Source: Vicia villosa
Taxonomy: Eukaryota > Streptophyta > Magnoliopsida > Fabales > Fabaceae
Length of the DNA stretch: 64,000 bases
Reading direction: 5' to 3'
NCBI RefSeq assembly: GCF_029867415.1
Contig: NC_081183.1
Location: forward strand, 59,718,336-59,782,335
Shown one piece after another: positions 23,750 through 36,816 of this stretch. Each line of letters starts with the position of its first letter. Position 1 is the first letter of the stretch. A model generated the notes under the pieces. That model saw only the letters and a list, made by a program, of their open reading frames with translations, ran no database searches and was not told the origin of the DNA. The position numbers were made by a program, and so were the translations under genes.

Positions 23750-25724
23750 TGTAACACCCCGTAATTTCATGAATTAATTTAATCAAGTTAAATTAATTAT
23801 TCGGAAATTATTTAATTATTCAGTAGTTAAAATTGGATTTTTGGAAGAATTACGGGAATTATAGTTATTGGGCCATGACGTAGTTAGTAAAAAGGGAGGT
23901 GCCAATGGAGAGGCCTTACTAACTAATTATCCTATTTTTTTATAAAATAGTGAAATGATGAAAATAAAGGAAATTGGGAAAAAAGAAGGTTAGAGGCAAA
24001 AAGGAACAGAAGTCTGAGAACTGAAGAGTACGTGAAAGAGAAGAGGAGCAAGGAGGAGGAAAACCCCAAAGCTCAAAGAGAATCAAGAATCTAATTCCAA
24101 GTAAGGGGTGATTACTCTAATTATATAGTATTATGATTTTGAGGATGATAGGATTGAATTAAGGGATTAGAATCTCTATTTGGGATGTTAGGTTTTGTGA
24201 AATACCAACACTGACATGTATGATTTGATGAATTGCTTGCAATTGATGATGTAGTATTGTTACATGGTGTTATAGTTTGTTGTTTGTGTATTAGAATCAT
24301 GTAATTGGAGTATTTTGATGTTATCGATGATCAATTTTGTAATGGTATGAGTTGGTATGTGTTTGGGATGCATAAAAGTCTTAAAAATCATGTTTTTCAG
24401 CTACTTGGTTCGTGGGAACCGGTTCCCATGTGGGAGGAACCGGGTTCCACTATGTTAGAACGTAAAAAATGGAATTTTTGGGTCCAGGAACCGGTTCCCA
24501 TGTGGGACGAACCGGGTTCCAGTACAAATTCCAGCAGCACGTTTTGAAAACTGTTCTAACTTTAAAAGCTTCTAATTTTCAAACCGTAAGTCCGTTTTAT
24601 ACGCCGTTTTGGACGTTGTTCCTTAAATTGAATGCTTTACCATATGAAATAAAGGAAACAACAATAACTTGATTTTATTTTGAAAAGTATCGTTTTCTTC
24701 AAATGTGGTTTATTCTTGTTTTGCATAGTTGATGAGGTGCAATGAATTGTTGTTTGCATAATTGAATATGTGCAATGATGTGTGTTGTTGTAATGTGATT
24801 GCTTTCGCTTGTTATGCAAATGGATGTTGTTCGTGGTAAATATGGTTATCATATGTTTTGATGAATGATGATGCAGATGGATGTTATTCATGGTAAATGT
24901 TGTATCATGCGTTTTGATGGATGATGATGATTGATTTGTTTTGAATGATGCTTGTACATGTACATACTTGTTGTGACGTTATTGGTAAGATGTGATAAAG
25001 CGATGTTAAGCATCGGGTTGATGATGATATAAGTATGTGACATGTGTGCATTCATTCATAAATCATTTGCATTGACGGCTAATTCCCATTGTGCGGAGAT
25101 TAGCAGGCAGTCATCGTGTACCACATGCATGAGAGTCTGCATGGTCTTTGTATAAATTGTGACATGTCAGGATGAAATCCGGTGTTATGATTGTGTGGTG
25201 TTATTGGTGCATATTTTTGACTTGTGCTTGTGATTGGTATGAATTGATAAATCTGAATATGCTAAGTAGGGTGGCTAATTGCTTATGAAATTCTATATCT
25301 GATGATTTATAATGCTATTTAATTATGATGTAGTCTCACCCTTACTTTGATGATTTCAGATTGAAGTAGGGGTTTAAGCAATCGGTGAGGATGACTCGTA
25401 GAGTTTATCCAGTTATGTGGAGTCGTGTCGGTCATGCTCTGATCTTGTAACACTGGGGGTCGATAGTCTTAGAGTTACTTGATATACGTTGTTGCCCTTA
25501 TTGGTTATGGATTATGTATTGTTGATTTGTTTAGATATGTTTCTTAACATTGTTAAAATGAGTTTCCGCTGTGCTAAACACATGTTTTGATAATTGGTTT
25601 AATTCTAATAAAGCATGACAAACGACTTGGTATTTTATTTATTTTATTAATTGTAACATCCTTGTTGTATAATTACTCTGATCTTTATTATAATTTTCGC
25701 GGGGGTTTTTAGAAGGGTGTTACA
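23750..25724 (+). repeat. Tekay-type solo LTR inside Tekay pol
   Basis: It starts TGTAACACCCCG and ends GGGTGTTACA (1975 bp), with perfect target duplications AGATA at 23745-23749 and 25725-25729. No coding internal region is present. The end sequence resembles the 3' ends of the other Tekay-like LTRs here, so I read it as plus strand. It holds four GGAACCGGTTCC-like boxes (24414-24520). The small ORF at 24305 reads through these boxes and is not a gene. Confidence 0.85.
24414..24520 (+). repeat. Paired GGAACCGGTTCC boxes in the solo LTR
   Basis: Four boxes form two pairs: 24414-24427 (a perfect 14-bp palindrome) with 24436-24448, and 24487-24498 with 24509-24520. The second member of each pair has an extra G (ccgggtt). 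The pairs are separated by 'catgtggga' or 'catgtgggac'. Confidence 0.8.
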
Positions 25725-26669
25725 AGATACAGCCTTAATCTTCGACGGATCAACCGAAATACCTCCACTCAAAATCACATGACCAAGGAAACTCACTTCT
25801 TTCAACCAAAACTCACACTTAGAAAGTTTCGCGTACAATTGCTTTTCTTTCAACACAGATAACACAATTCTTAAATGTCGAGCATGAGCTTCTTCACTCT
25901 TAGAATAGATCAAAATATCATCGATGAACACAACGATAAACTTATCCAGATACTCATGAAAAATCCTATTCATATACTCCATGAATACACCAGGTGCATT
26001 AGTCACACCGAAAGACATAACAAAATACTCATAGGGTCCATACCTTATTCTAAAAGCAGTCTTTTGAATATCCTCCGCTTTCACACAAATTTGATGATAC
26101 CCAGACCTCAAATCAATCTTACTGAATACACGAGCACCCACTAACTGATCCATCAAATCATCAATTCTCAGAAGTGGATACTTGTTCTTAATCGTCACTT
26201 TGTCCAGTTGTCTATAATCAACACAAAGCCTCATAGAACCTTCTTTCTTCTTAACCAACAAAACAGGTGCACCCCACGGCGACACACTCGAACAAATAAA
26301 CCTCTTCTCAAGTAAATCCTCAAGTTGACTCTTCAAATATTTCAACTCAGAAGCTGACATTTGATACAGAGCCATCGAAATAGGACTAGTTCTAGGAACT
26401 AAATCAATCGAAAATTCAACATTACATTCCAACGGTAAATCACTTACATCTCTAGGAAATACCTCTGCAAAATCACGAACTATTGGAAATTCTTCAATTG
26501 TTCTCTTCTCATGAACATCCAAGGTTTCCAACAACATAAACAACGTATCACCATCTTGCACAGACTTACCCACTTGCTTAGCAGATAAAAACAAATCTTC
26601 CTTAACATTAGTTTCAGGAAAAATAACGGTCTTATCAAAACAATTAATATAAACATGATTAAACTCCAA
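25725..26669 (-). pseudogene. Tekay reverse transcriptase
   Basis: The frame runs from 26669 to the duplicated AGATA. It shows [13 protein letters not shown], the finger motif [50 protein letters not shown], and the catalytic FIDD near 25905-25920. The two essential Asp residues are intact. The final residues of the apparent ORF down to 25647 derive from the solo LTR. The RT part itself has no internal stop. Confidence 0.85.
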
Positions 26670-26699
26670 TCAATTCATACCCAAAATCACATCAAGTTG

Positions 26700-27012
26700 C
26701 TCTAACGGAATATATACTAAATCATTTCTGAAATCTCTACCAAAGATACTCAACGGGAAATTCAAACACACAAAAGAAGTAGACACAGAAACCATAGCAG
26801 GTGTATCAATAACATACTTCTACGCATAATAAACAACACAAGATTCAATCTCATAGCACAATCCAAAGTAATGAAAAAATGCGTTGCATTGGTATCAATA
26901 ATAGCAATCAAAGGTGTACCATTAATAAAGCTTATACCTCGGATTAACCTATCCTCAACAGTGGTCTCAGATCCAGACAATGCAAACACCTTTCCTTTTG
27001 CTTGCTCCTTTT
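26700..27012 (-). pseudogene. Tekay protease, catalytic loop altered
   Basis: The frame reads LIAIIDTNATHFF, where the family has an Asp-Thr-Gly triplet. The Gly is replaced by Asn, so the active-site loop is probably lost. Sequence downstream of the motif is frameshifted relative to RT. The call rests on motif and position between gag and RT. Confidence 0.7.
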
Positions 27013-29744
27013 TTAGCTTATCACACTTGAAGCTAATGTGCCCTTGCTAACCACAATTTTAGCAATCACACTCGAACCAACTCTATAATCCACAGCTTTG
27101 TGACCCGGCTTATCACACTTGAAACACTTTCCAAAGTTCCCGTTGCATTCATTACCATGATGTCCCTTGACACCACACTTGTAGCGCTTAATCGGAGTAA
27201 TAGCTCCTCCTCCACTTGGCTTTCCGCCATAACCATATTTCTGCTTCTTCTTATCTGTCATACCCTAATTTTGACCCCCCCTGAGATGTCATACTTTTAG
27301 GCTTTTCATCAGAATCAAAACAGATACTCAGAATAGTCACTTGTTCATCTGGTGCTTAATCGAGGGTGTTCAGAAACAAAAGAGCTCAGGCAAAGGATCA
27401 ATCAATAAAAGAGATGGTCTCCAACACAAACATAGGACTCAAAAGCTTCATTCTATTCACCTATGATTGATTAGACACCCATCACCTGGACCCAAGTTGC
27501 TTACTTCACCAGTCTAGGGTTTTGAGCCCATCAAGGACTAAAATCAGGGATCACATTTCGGGAACCCTAAAAAGCTCCAAGGCATCACTCAAAGGCTTCA
27601 ATCATCTCCAATTAACTCATATGACAATATCCATAAGACATTACACTTCAATTCAAGGCCTACAGTCATCAATTTCAGCTAGTCGACAATTAGGGTTTTT
27701 GACCTATTCGTCAAGATAGTTGACTTTTTAATCAGGACATGGATCTAAAACTCAAAACATGACTCAAGGACTTCTATTACCTCAATATAATCCATTCACA
27801 TCATTCATTTGAGGAGGAGAGTTTGATTCATCACAAAAGTCCAAGATTTCACTTCATCTAGAAAAAGTCAATTATACAAGATAACCTTTGACTTTTAGGA
27901 TTTTTGGTCAAACCATGACTTTTTTAAGATCAATATCATCAATATATGATTATTAAAGTCATTTGGCAAAAGAAACTCAAGAAAATTCATCATGGATCAA
28001 AAATTCAGGAATTAGGGTTTTTAAGGGCATTATGGGAACTCAAAAGTTCACCTACACAACTCCAAAAACTTCCAACATGAAAGTTGTAGATCTTGAAAAA
28101 TAAAACAACATCTTACAAGACAACTTTTTTCAAGGAATCAATCATTTAAGAGATTTGTGAATTTTGAAGTTTTAGGTCATAAAAACTTAGAAAAATTCTA
28201 AGTGTTTTTGACCTAGTTTTCTTCCTACCTTAGGCTCATTTTTCACAATTTTCCCAAATGATTCTGGAGAAACCCCAAACTAATGAATTGAAGTAGATGT
28301 TTAGTGCTTTCCAAATTGTGCTCAACCTTCTCCAAATTCATTTTGAGCTAGGAGTTATGCTTGTTCAAAGTTGGCCTCATGAAGTAAAATTATAGGTCAT
28401 GTACAATTTGGAACTTTGTAATTTTGTGCATATGGCCTCACTAATGGATGATACACGACCCATAACACATCTGCAAACATACCATGCATTCATTTTCACC
28501 ATGGCATAAGAATTGAAGAAGATTCCCAAAAGCAAGAACATGTGATTATGTAATCATTACTTTTGAGAAGTTATGGTAAGTAATGATTCATCAATTGGAA
28601 TCTTCTCCTAAGCCAATAGAAAGCCTCTACATATCAGAAATGTTCCCCAAGATCAGATAGAATCAATGGATAGGGAGCTAAATCGGTTTGGCCATCATTG
28701 CATTTTGGAGATTCTTTGAATTCTTCATGGCCAAGAAACCAAAACTCTCTCATTAAGCAAGCTCACTCCCTCAATCTGTTCAGAACTCTTTGCCTATAAA
28801 TACAAGTGCCATCCTTCATATTAATCACACCAAAGCAACTCCAATTCTTGCTTTCTCTTTCTCTCCCTCATGCTTATGGTTTTTCAAAGTTCTTTGGCAA
28901 GAAGAATCGATTTCTTCAAACCAGAGCTCTTCTTTGAGAAGTAAGCATTCTAACATCTCAAGGAGGTTCATTAGAGGTGATCCAAGCACCTGGATCACTT
29001 CTGTAAGTGGAGCAACACCATAGTCACTCTCACTTTGGAGCTTAAGCAAGTGGAGGTCTGTAGAAGAATTCAGAAGGTGTCAAGCCAAGCTAAGCACATC
29101 AACATGTTCCTAGAGGGTAGTGAAGCTATTCAGATGCCTGCAGCACATCTGTAACTACAAATTCATCAACCTCCATGTTCACTTGAAGCTCAATTTGAAG
29201 CAGTCGAGTTGGACGATTTAGAGGGATTCAAGTCATAATAGATATTCAGTTAGCATCACTGAGTCCCCGGGAAGCTTTTAGGATCACTCACACAAGCCCA
29301 GGTGTTCCTCATCATCCTCACGACCTCCATTTTCAGAGGTATTTTTTCAAACTCTAACCCACTTATTCGAGTACTCTTTCTCATATATCTCGATACTAGT
29401 TTGTTCAGCATCATAAGAGGGTTAAAAACCCTCTATCATCATTCATTTATCTTTCAGTATAGCCATTTAATTTGATTTTCAAATTCTAGGGTTCTTCACG
29501 TTTTTTAGTAAATTCGTTAGATGTAGTTAATATAAATCTGTGTTAATTACATATTTGAGTTCGTGAGGAAATTTAGAGTAAAATCCATGTTTACATCACC
29601 CTGTTTGGTTGAGAAACGAGCAAGTTCACAAATTCAAAATTTGAGAGCTTGAGGAAGAAGATGACAATGGTGGTGGCGCGCAAAATTCAAATTCAGGGCT
29701 AAAAGTTTATTTTATTTTGAATGGTGGTTGTTTCATAAACGACT

Positions 29745-29970
29745 AAATCGTTATAGCCCAGTGGTAAAGAGTGTTTGTGTGTTGCGCGTGCCCAAGGTCT
29801 GGGGTTCGAATCCCCCTCGCCCCAGACCTTTTGATTTTATTTCTTTTTTTGCTTCTATACACTTGGATAACATATGTATTGCAATGGAGTCACTCCTTTG
29901 ACACCAAGCGCGCGTTGGCCTAGTGGTGTTGTTTTGAGTAGTTGATTGCAAGGGCGTGGGTTCATGCCAT
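29745..29970 (+). repeat. Two tRNA-like modules in the solo LTR
   Basis: Module 1 has an A-box-like TAGCCCAGTGG (29754-29764) and a perfect B box GGTTCGAATCC (29803-29813) at tRNA spacing. Module 2 has TGGCCTAGTGG (29916-29926) and a weaker GGTTCATGCC (29959-29968). Neither folds into a full cloverleaf by eye: no acceptor stem pairs for module 1. I therefore call them tRNA-like, possibly SINE- or tRNA-derived. Confidence 0.55.
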
Positions 29971-30429
29971 GGTGGAGACAAACCTATTTTTTTTACCACT
30001 AATTTCCTTTATTTTCTTCACAACTTCACATAATTAATTCACCTATCAAATTAAATCATTTTTACTTCATTTTTCACACACTTCTCATTTAATATATCTA
30101 TTTTGAGGATATACCAAAAAATCATAAAAACTATATTATATTAGTATGTTTTAATTAGGTTTAAAATCATATATTTTAAGTATGTTTTAATACTTAGAAA
30201 ATATAAATTTCACTTGGTTTTCAAAACAAAATCTCTTGTAAATATTTTTGTGATAAAACCCTAATCATTTAGGTCTTAATTAGGCACAGGCTTTGTCTTT
30301 ACCTTAATTAAAGTTGACATTTCCAATCTTCAAAACTGTTTTTAATCTCCGATCAAACGAACGATCCAGGTTTTCAGACAACAAAACCTTGTATCATTCA
30401 AATCATTTTCAACTGTTTCTCATAAAACA

Positions 30430-32010
30430 GTAAATAAATCTTAGGGCCTCTAATAGAGTGTAAGTCCCAAACCCCTTTTATTTTTATAGATAATCAACTG
30501 TTTTCACAAGAGTAATCATTTCAATTGCAAATCATTTTCAACTGTTTCTTATAAACAGTAAACAAATCTTTGGGCCTCTAATAGAGTGTAAGTCCCAGCA
30601 CCTTTTTCTTTTTATAGTTTGTTTTCAATAACTATATTTACAAAATATTCTATCTGTTTTCAAAACATTCTTCTGGTATTTGAAGGGAATTATTCCCGGT
30701 CAAACTCTTCAGATACCTATGTGACCTTTATCCATCTTCACTTCTTCTGTTTTCAAAAACCTTTAACTGTTTATCATAAATATTCAACTGTTATAAAAAT
30801 TACTGGTAAGGCTTTGTACATACTTCTTCAAAGGCCTCCACTCCATCCAGGTTAGGCTTTATAGCTTTCAATTTATAGTCTTTATTTAAAATTACTGTCA
30901 AATATATAACTGTTTATATATTGTTTAGAACTATGTTTGAGTATAAACCCTAGGACAGTTAAACTATATATATATATATATTATTGGAATATGGCCTAGG
31001 ATTGAGAATGTCTTCCCGATGAAGGCTCTTTCCTAATTAGAGATCTTTAGTTCAAACCCTCAAGATGAATTATTCCCGGTGAAACATCTTGAAAAAGCCT
31101 TAGAACAAAAACTAGGACACATCCACCCAAAGAGGAATTATTCCCGGTGAAACCTCTTACCCATTTGCTTAAAGCCAAAATAAGTTCAAAACCACATAGC
31201 TTTCTCTTGTGCTATAACAAGGACCCTCGATTAGCCTCCTCTTGGGCTTTGTACAAGGACCCACAGGCTTCTTAAAAGTATTTCCAGCTTCCTCTTGAGC
31301 TTGTATACAAGGACCCATCAGGTTTCTTATAAACATAGGAACAGGTCTTTAGTCACCTCTTAGCCTATCCTGGTGAGTTTCTTCCATTCTTTAAACCAGA
31401 CTCTAAACAAGCTAAGATTGTCTGAATCTCATATTGAGTACACCTTTTGGAATGAGAGACATGGACAGTCTCTGTCACCCTTATCTTCATTATTTTCCTT
31501 AGCAGAGTCTAGGATCCATAGTTATCTATCCTCAGTCAGTGTTAGCCTTCATCTTGGGCTTTAAAACAAGAAGTCTCAATTAGATAATATTTTTGCTAAC
31601 ATTCAAAATCCCTGGAAAGGGTTAGCCTCCAAAAAATCAGTCTTTTACTAGATAAATCCTCCAGCAGAGTAAAACTCCCCAAAGAGTCAGCCTCAACCTT
31701 GGGCTTCACACAAGGCATGAAACAATAACTTCCCCAGTTAAGAGTCACCCACAACCTTGGGCTTCATACAAGGCACAAAATAGAGTCTCCCTAAGTAGAG
31801 TCAGCCACAATTCTGGGCTTTGTACAGAATACCAAATAAAATCCATCAAATAAATACTCTCTAGCTAGAGTCGGCCTCAATTCTGGGCTTTGTACAGAAC
31901 ACAAAAACTCTTTAGTTTAAATCCATCCCCAGTGGAGTTATCTCCCAAAGTCAATAAATCAATCAAAAGCCTCAAGCTTGGGCCTCATACAAGCCAGCAA
32001 AAAATCAAAT
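30430..32010 (+). repeat. Imperfect short repeats in the LTR R-U5 region
   Basis: The phrase 'gggcctctaatagagtgtaagtccc' occurs near 30444 and 30573. 'gaattattcccggt' recurs near 30690, 31065 and 31133. Variants of 'cctcaaccttgggcttcatacaagg' recur about every 60-90 bp between 31195 and 32000. I see no coding potential. Confidence 0.6.
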
Positions 32011-33773
32011 CTTTTATACAGTAGGTAGACATAGCTTATCTCTATAGAGAGATCTTTCTCCTATCTCACCACATTCAAACAAACAAACATTCCAATTTCA
32101 ATTTCAATTTCAATTTCAAACATTCTCCCATTTAGGACTTTGAAAGGCATGCTCTGAGGCAAACAAACCCAGACTTGTACACTTTCCCTAATTTGGATGA
32201 GAATCCTTCTTTCATTTAAGAGACACGCGACTGGCATACTTGCAAACATACAAGTAAGGTCCCTATCTTAATGAAATGAATTCAGCTTTTCTGTCACTTT
32301 AAAAATGTTTGTGGTGGAATAGTAGAAATACCTCTCTATGAAGATGACTTCGTGTCTCTTTACTGTAAACAGAGATTTAATTCAAGCTTCAACCTTGAGC
32401 TTCAAGCAAGGCACCAAAAATAATTAATTTCCCTAATTAGTTCCCCGAACTACACTAAGCTCTGACTTCCATTAGGGATATGTAGGCATGAGGTTCACAA
32501 GGAATCCCAGCGAGCTAACAAAATACCAAAAATAGTCAGTTTGTCTATCTTTCTTTTCAATTCAATTTAATTCTCTCTCCTAACACAAAGGAGAAACTTT
32601 CCCAATAATAAGCAACAAACACAAACACATAGACACGGAGAAGGTTCCCGTAGAGTACTACGGATATGTAGGGTGCTTAAACTCTTCCCTATGTATAACC
32701 GACCCCCCGGACTCCAGAATTTCTAGTCTAGGTGAATCCCCACACTTAGCAAACTCCTAGGTTTTATTTGAGATCTTTTTCCCCTTTCCTACTCGTAGGA
32801 TAATTAAAAAGTTCGTGTGATATCGTAGGAAGAACTGAAACAAAATTCATCCCGCCCCGGGCGCTTCCTCCTTCCAAATTTCGCGTGAAGGGTCTAGCGT
32901 GCCGTCCTCCCAAGTGAAACAGGGAGGTAAAGAAACGACCTCCACATTATCTTCATACGGTTTCCCACGGTACGGTCCATTCCCTTTCCCATCATTCGAA
33001 GACTTGTAGTGAGAAGCACTCTCCCTACTATCCTCATCATAAATCCGTCTCTTGTTAACCAACTCTGTAAAACGAGTAATTTGTTGGTAACCAATAGCTT
33101 TCTTGATATCATGCCTCAAACCATTCACAAAATTCAAGCACTTAGACTTCTCTGCATTCATAGTATTGTAATGAGGACAATACATGATCAACTCTTGAAA
33201 TTTTGTAACATACACCGCTACAGTTCCATTCCCTTGCTTCAATTCCAAAAATTCCACCTTTTTCTTTCCACGCACGTCTTCCGAGAAATAGTTTTCCAAA
33301 AATGCATCACGGAAGAGAGCCCAAGTAACTTTTATGTCTTCCTCATCAAATCTTTGCACATTTTTACTCCACCAATCCTCAGCTTCTTTCTCTAGCATGT
33401 GAGTGCCAAACTGCACCTTTTGCACATCGGTACAATTCTTGACTCAAAAGATTTTCTTGATTGTTTTCAGCCATGCTTGTTCCTTATCAGGTTCTTGCTC
33501 TCCTTCAAAGATCGACGGCTTGTTTCTTCTGAAGTCTCCTAAAGCACATAAATTATTCTCCTCTCCATTGCCAGCATTCGCATGTGGTACTTGCCCTATA
33601 GCACCAGCCAACATCGTCAGTGCCTCGGTAATAGCGTCATCATTCCTTCCCGCAACCATTGTCCTAAGACAACCAACAATCAAACAGACAAATAGTATTG
33701 ATCGTGTCAAACACATAAATCTAATACAACAGAAATAAAAGACATTGATAACCTTGACCAACTGGACGACCAT

Positions 33774-33785
33774 GCTCTGATACCA
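33774..33785 (-). other. Primer binding site, tRNA-iMet type
   Basis: The minus strand reads TGGTATCAGAGC, the plant tRNA-iMet primer site used by chromoviruses. It lies four bases inside the LTR edge at 33790 and shows that 33790-35774 serves as the 5' LTR of unit 1. Confidence 0.9.
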
Positions 33786-33789
33786 CTAA

Positions 33790-35774
33790 TGTAACACCCT
33801 TTTTCTAAACCCCAAATATTATAAATATTCACAGTATAATAAAATGCATAAACAAAAGGGCGTCACATTTTATTTTCACCGTAATAAAAACCTAAGACAA
33901 ACATACAAAATATGCACTAATCATCTTGTAACACAATTTGATACTTCAAGCTTTCATACATTATGCATATCGCACGCGGAATAATAAATCTCATGCTATA
34001 TCCATCTACTAAATCATATAACATAAGAAACTCATATATATATATATATATACACATGTCATATGAATTCGATAGTTAGGCAATATAGCAAACAACGTGT
34101 TATATTAAACATATCAAGTCATACATCATAAAGATAACAATATCCAAACAATAAGACATAAGTTTAAATAAACCCTCTGTGTTACATGACCAGAGCATTT
34201 AACTCACTACCTAATCAAAACGATAAACCAAAATGCTCCTCGGCTAAATCCTCGGACAAACTCACAATCGTCGGAACCTGCACGATGTTACAATGTACAT
34301 AATTCAAACAGAAGGGTGAAAATTCACATCATAATGAATACATACAATATGTACAATGAATATAGCGTACAATAGCATAATCATTCATCACACTTCATAA
34401 TTTGAATTAAGTTCCACAATTATTGCACATAACACAAATACGATTACCACACGAGTAACACATCGATTCAAAACAATCACATAACAACAATGCGACTCGA
34501 AATGCAATTAATGTGACTTAATGCATGTGGTACCATTGTGAGTATCAAGCTCACCGCTCCCGATTAAAAAAAGAGTCACGCTTCCGATCTGGACAAGATC
34601 AAAGCCCTCAAAATATGAACGTATGGTTCACCGCTTCCGAATCCGCAAAAGGGAACAAAGTCGCTCATGTTTCCACGCAAGGATCAAAGCCAACCGGAGT
34701 ACAATCTTCCCATGTATGCATGTACAACATTACACAACATATGTAATTAAGATTATCACACAACCTTAATTATCCAAGAATATCACATAATTCACACAAC
34801 TCGAATTATTCACCAAAATGTCGTACAATACTAATTCATCAGTAAACATGAATACTCTCAGCATTTCATTATCATTTATAACATGTAGTACACAAGCCAA
34901 TTCATTTATTCACTCCATTCACAAATTCACATCATACATATATCAAAACATAATTATCATGTATTGATTCATTTTTTATTCAAAACCTATCCAAACATCA
35001 CTGGATAACTTATTAAAATTCATGGAAATCCATATAAAAACTTACGCATTAAGGATCCCAAGCCAAAAAATCGAAACTCCAAAATTTCATAACAGACTCT
35101 CGCGGCGCGTCACACCTCCTCCTCGGCACAATAAAGACCTGTCGCGACGCGACTATGCGATTTCTGAGAAAAACCCATTTTTGACAGCATGCAGATTTTG
35201 TCCCAATCGAACCAAAATCTCATTCCAGACAGAAATTCAACACATATATATTGTTCCTAACATGTTTCTACTCATGGGTTAACATTATAATATCATTAAA
35301 CATGTTTTGATTCACAATATCTCACAAATATACAAAACCCTAACATATGAAATTGAGATAATTGAATACTTATCATACTACTATACATTGCATACATATA
35401 TAATCAAGATAATGAGATTTCTCCCCCTTACCTAGAATCAAAAGTCCATCTTCTTCTAGTTTCCCTCGATTTTGCTCTTTCCTCCTCTTTCTTCTATCTT
35501 TACCAAATGATAATGTTATGAAAAGTGACCTAACCCTTACTATCTCCTTTATCTCTAATTGGGCTTAGTAACACTTACTACCCATCATTTCTATTTCAAC
35601 TATTTATGCCCATTAACATATTATCTCATTATACAACTAAAAGTCTAATTTAATCTAATTAGCACAAATCACCAATTTAATTAATTATTATACCACCAAA
35701 TAATTAAATAAGTAATGATCAAAAACACCAAATTAGATAATTAATAAAATAGCTAATAAAATCGGGATGTTACA
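33790..35774 (-). repeat. Central Tekay LTR shared by two units
   Basis: It is bounded by TG at 33790 and CA at 35773-35774 on the plus strand (1985 bp). On the minus strand it begins TGTAACATCCCG and ends GGGTGTTACA. Downstream on the minus strand lies the primer site and gag of unit 1. Upstream lies the chromodomain and polypurine tract of another unit. It is therefore both a 5' and a 3' LTR. A (TA)n stretch lies near 34037. Confidence 0.85.
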
Positions 35775-36625
35775 ACTCTCCCCCGCTTAAAAGATTTTCA
35801 TCCTCGAAAATTACCTCAAGTGAACAACTCCGGATACGAATCCTTCATCTCACTCTCGAGTTCCTACGTCACATTGCCCTCGGTTGGTCCTCCCCAAATC
35901 ACTTTTACCAAAGCGATATACTTACCAAAAAGTTTCTTCACTTCACGATCCTCGATTCGCCTAGACGATGTATAAACCGTCAAGTTATCCCTTACTTGAA
36001 CATCATTCAATTGAACAACATGCGATTGATCCGCAATGTGCCTCCTCAATTGAGACACATGGAACACATCATGAAGATTAGCAAGTGATGGTGGTAATGG
36101 AATCCGATATGCCACCTCACCTATTCTCTCGGAAATCTAATAAGGACCAATGAAATGCAGTGTCAACTTACGTGACTTCAAAGCTCTACCCACACCCGTT
36201 AGCGGAGTAACCCTAAGGAAGACATGATCATCCTTCTCAAACTCAAGTGCATTCCTTCTCTTATCATGATAACTCTTTTGACGACTCTGAGAAGCTTTCA
36301 TCTTCTCCCGAATCATCCTAATCTTATCCGTAGTTTGTTGAACTATCTGGGGTCCAACCACAACACTCTCTCCAGATTCATACCAACACAAAGGCGTCCT
36401 ACACCTCCTACCATACAAAGTCTCAAAAGGTGCCATTCCAATACTTGAATGGGAACTATGGTTATAAGTAAACTCAATTAAAGGCAAGAAACTATCCCAA
36501 GTTCCTCCTTGTTCCAAAACACAAGATCTCAAAAGATCCTCAAGCGACCGAATCGTTCTCTCAGTTTGACCATTAGTTTGTGGATGATACGCCGAACTCA
36601 AACGCAACTTAGTACCCAAAGCATC
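35775..36625 (-). pseudogene. Tekay unit 2: integrase end and chromodomain, truncated
   Basis: The frame from 36619 reads SSAYHPQTNGQTERTIRSLE (with the integrase Glu), then IGMAPFETLYGRRCRTPLCW and the C-terminal domain. A second piece (36115-35864) reads HDVFHVSQLRRHIADQ and the chromodomain start (VKVIWGGPTEGNVT). A TAG at 35864-35866 replaces the chromodomain Trp that is intact in unit 1. A purine-rich tract (gcgggggagagt) precedes the LTR at 35774. The unit is cut at about 36625. Confidence 0.8.
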
Positions 36626-36816
36626 TTAGAAAGCCTAACCCAGCCCTACGATAAATTTCTAAGGCCTGAAACTGGCCTATGACCTATGATAGTCTTTTAT
36701 TTCAAGCTTTGTCTGACATTTTTAAAAGTCTGGCCTAGTCTGAAAGCTTATTTAATAGTCTGTTTCATATTAATACATTCAAATAGTCCATTTTAACCAT
36801 GAAGTCTTATTGGCTA

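Larger units (their letters stand above)
27256..32946 (+). repeat. Ogre/Tat-type solo LTR, 5.7 kb, inside Tekay gag
   Basis: It starts TGTCATACCCTAATTTTGAC and ends CCTCCACA, with perfect target duplications TTATC at 27251-27255 and 32947-32951 (5691 bp). The host gag frame continues across it. A TATA box (CCTATAAATACAAG) at 28793-28806 ends U3, so most of the LTR is transcribed. The U5 end shows the 'gtgcttaaactcttcccta' and 'accccccgg' signature of Ogre-type LTRs. No gag or pol sequence is present, so it is a solo LTR. Confidence 0.9.
27013..33659 (-). pseudogene. gag: Tekay gag, split by a solo LTR
   Basis: The gag start is the ATG at 33659 (MVAGRNDDAITEAL). A capsid region (THMLEKEAEDWW, then the YFSEDVR and KFQEL segments) runs to 32952. 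An in-frame TGA at 33444-33446 replaces an Arg codon. The frame then meets the solo LTR 27256-32946 and resumes at 27255 on the same codon phase. Next come two zinc knuckles (CGVKGHHGNEC and CFKCDKPGHKAVDY). In the second knuckle the last Cys is Tyr, one G-to-A change. The last residues of the apparent ORF from 32951 to 32847 are LTR sequence. Confidence 0.85.
21600..33789 (-). mobile_element. Tekay-type chromovirus internal region (unit 1), nested
   Basis: On the minus strand the order is PBS (33785), gag, protease, RT, RNase H, integrase and chromodomain. This is the gene order of a chromovirus; the tRNA-iMet primer site and C-terminal chromodomain fit the Tekay/Del group. Two solo LTRs (27256-32946 and 23750-25724) interrupt it. 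Multiple stops make it inactive. Its 5' LTR is 33790-35774 and its 3' LTR remnant is 20137-21572. Confidence 0.85.

Noticed and set aside
24305..24547. Small ORF with a repeated EPVPMWxEPGS peptide
   Set aside because: The peptide repeat is the translation of the GGAACCGGTTCC box pairs within a solo LTR.
29754..29828. A functional tRNA gene
   Set aside because: A- and B-box are present but no acceptor stem or anticodon arm folds properly.
27013..33425. Two separate gag genes (27013-27261 and 32847-33425)
   Set aside because: They are one gag frame split by a solo LTR with TTATC target duplications; the ends of each ORF run into LTR sequence.
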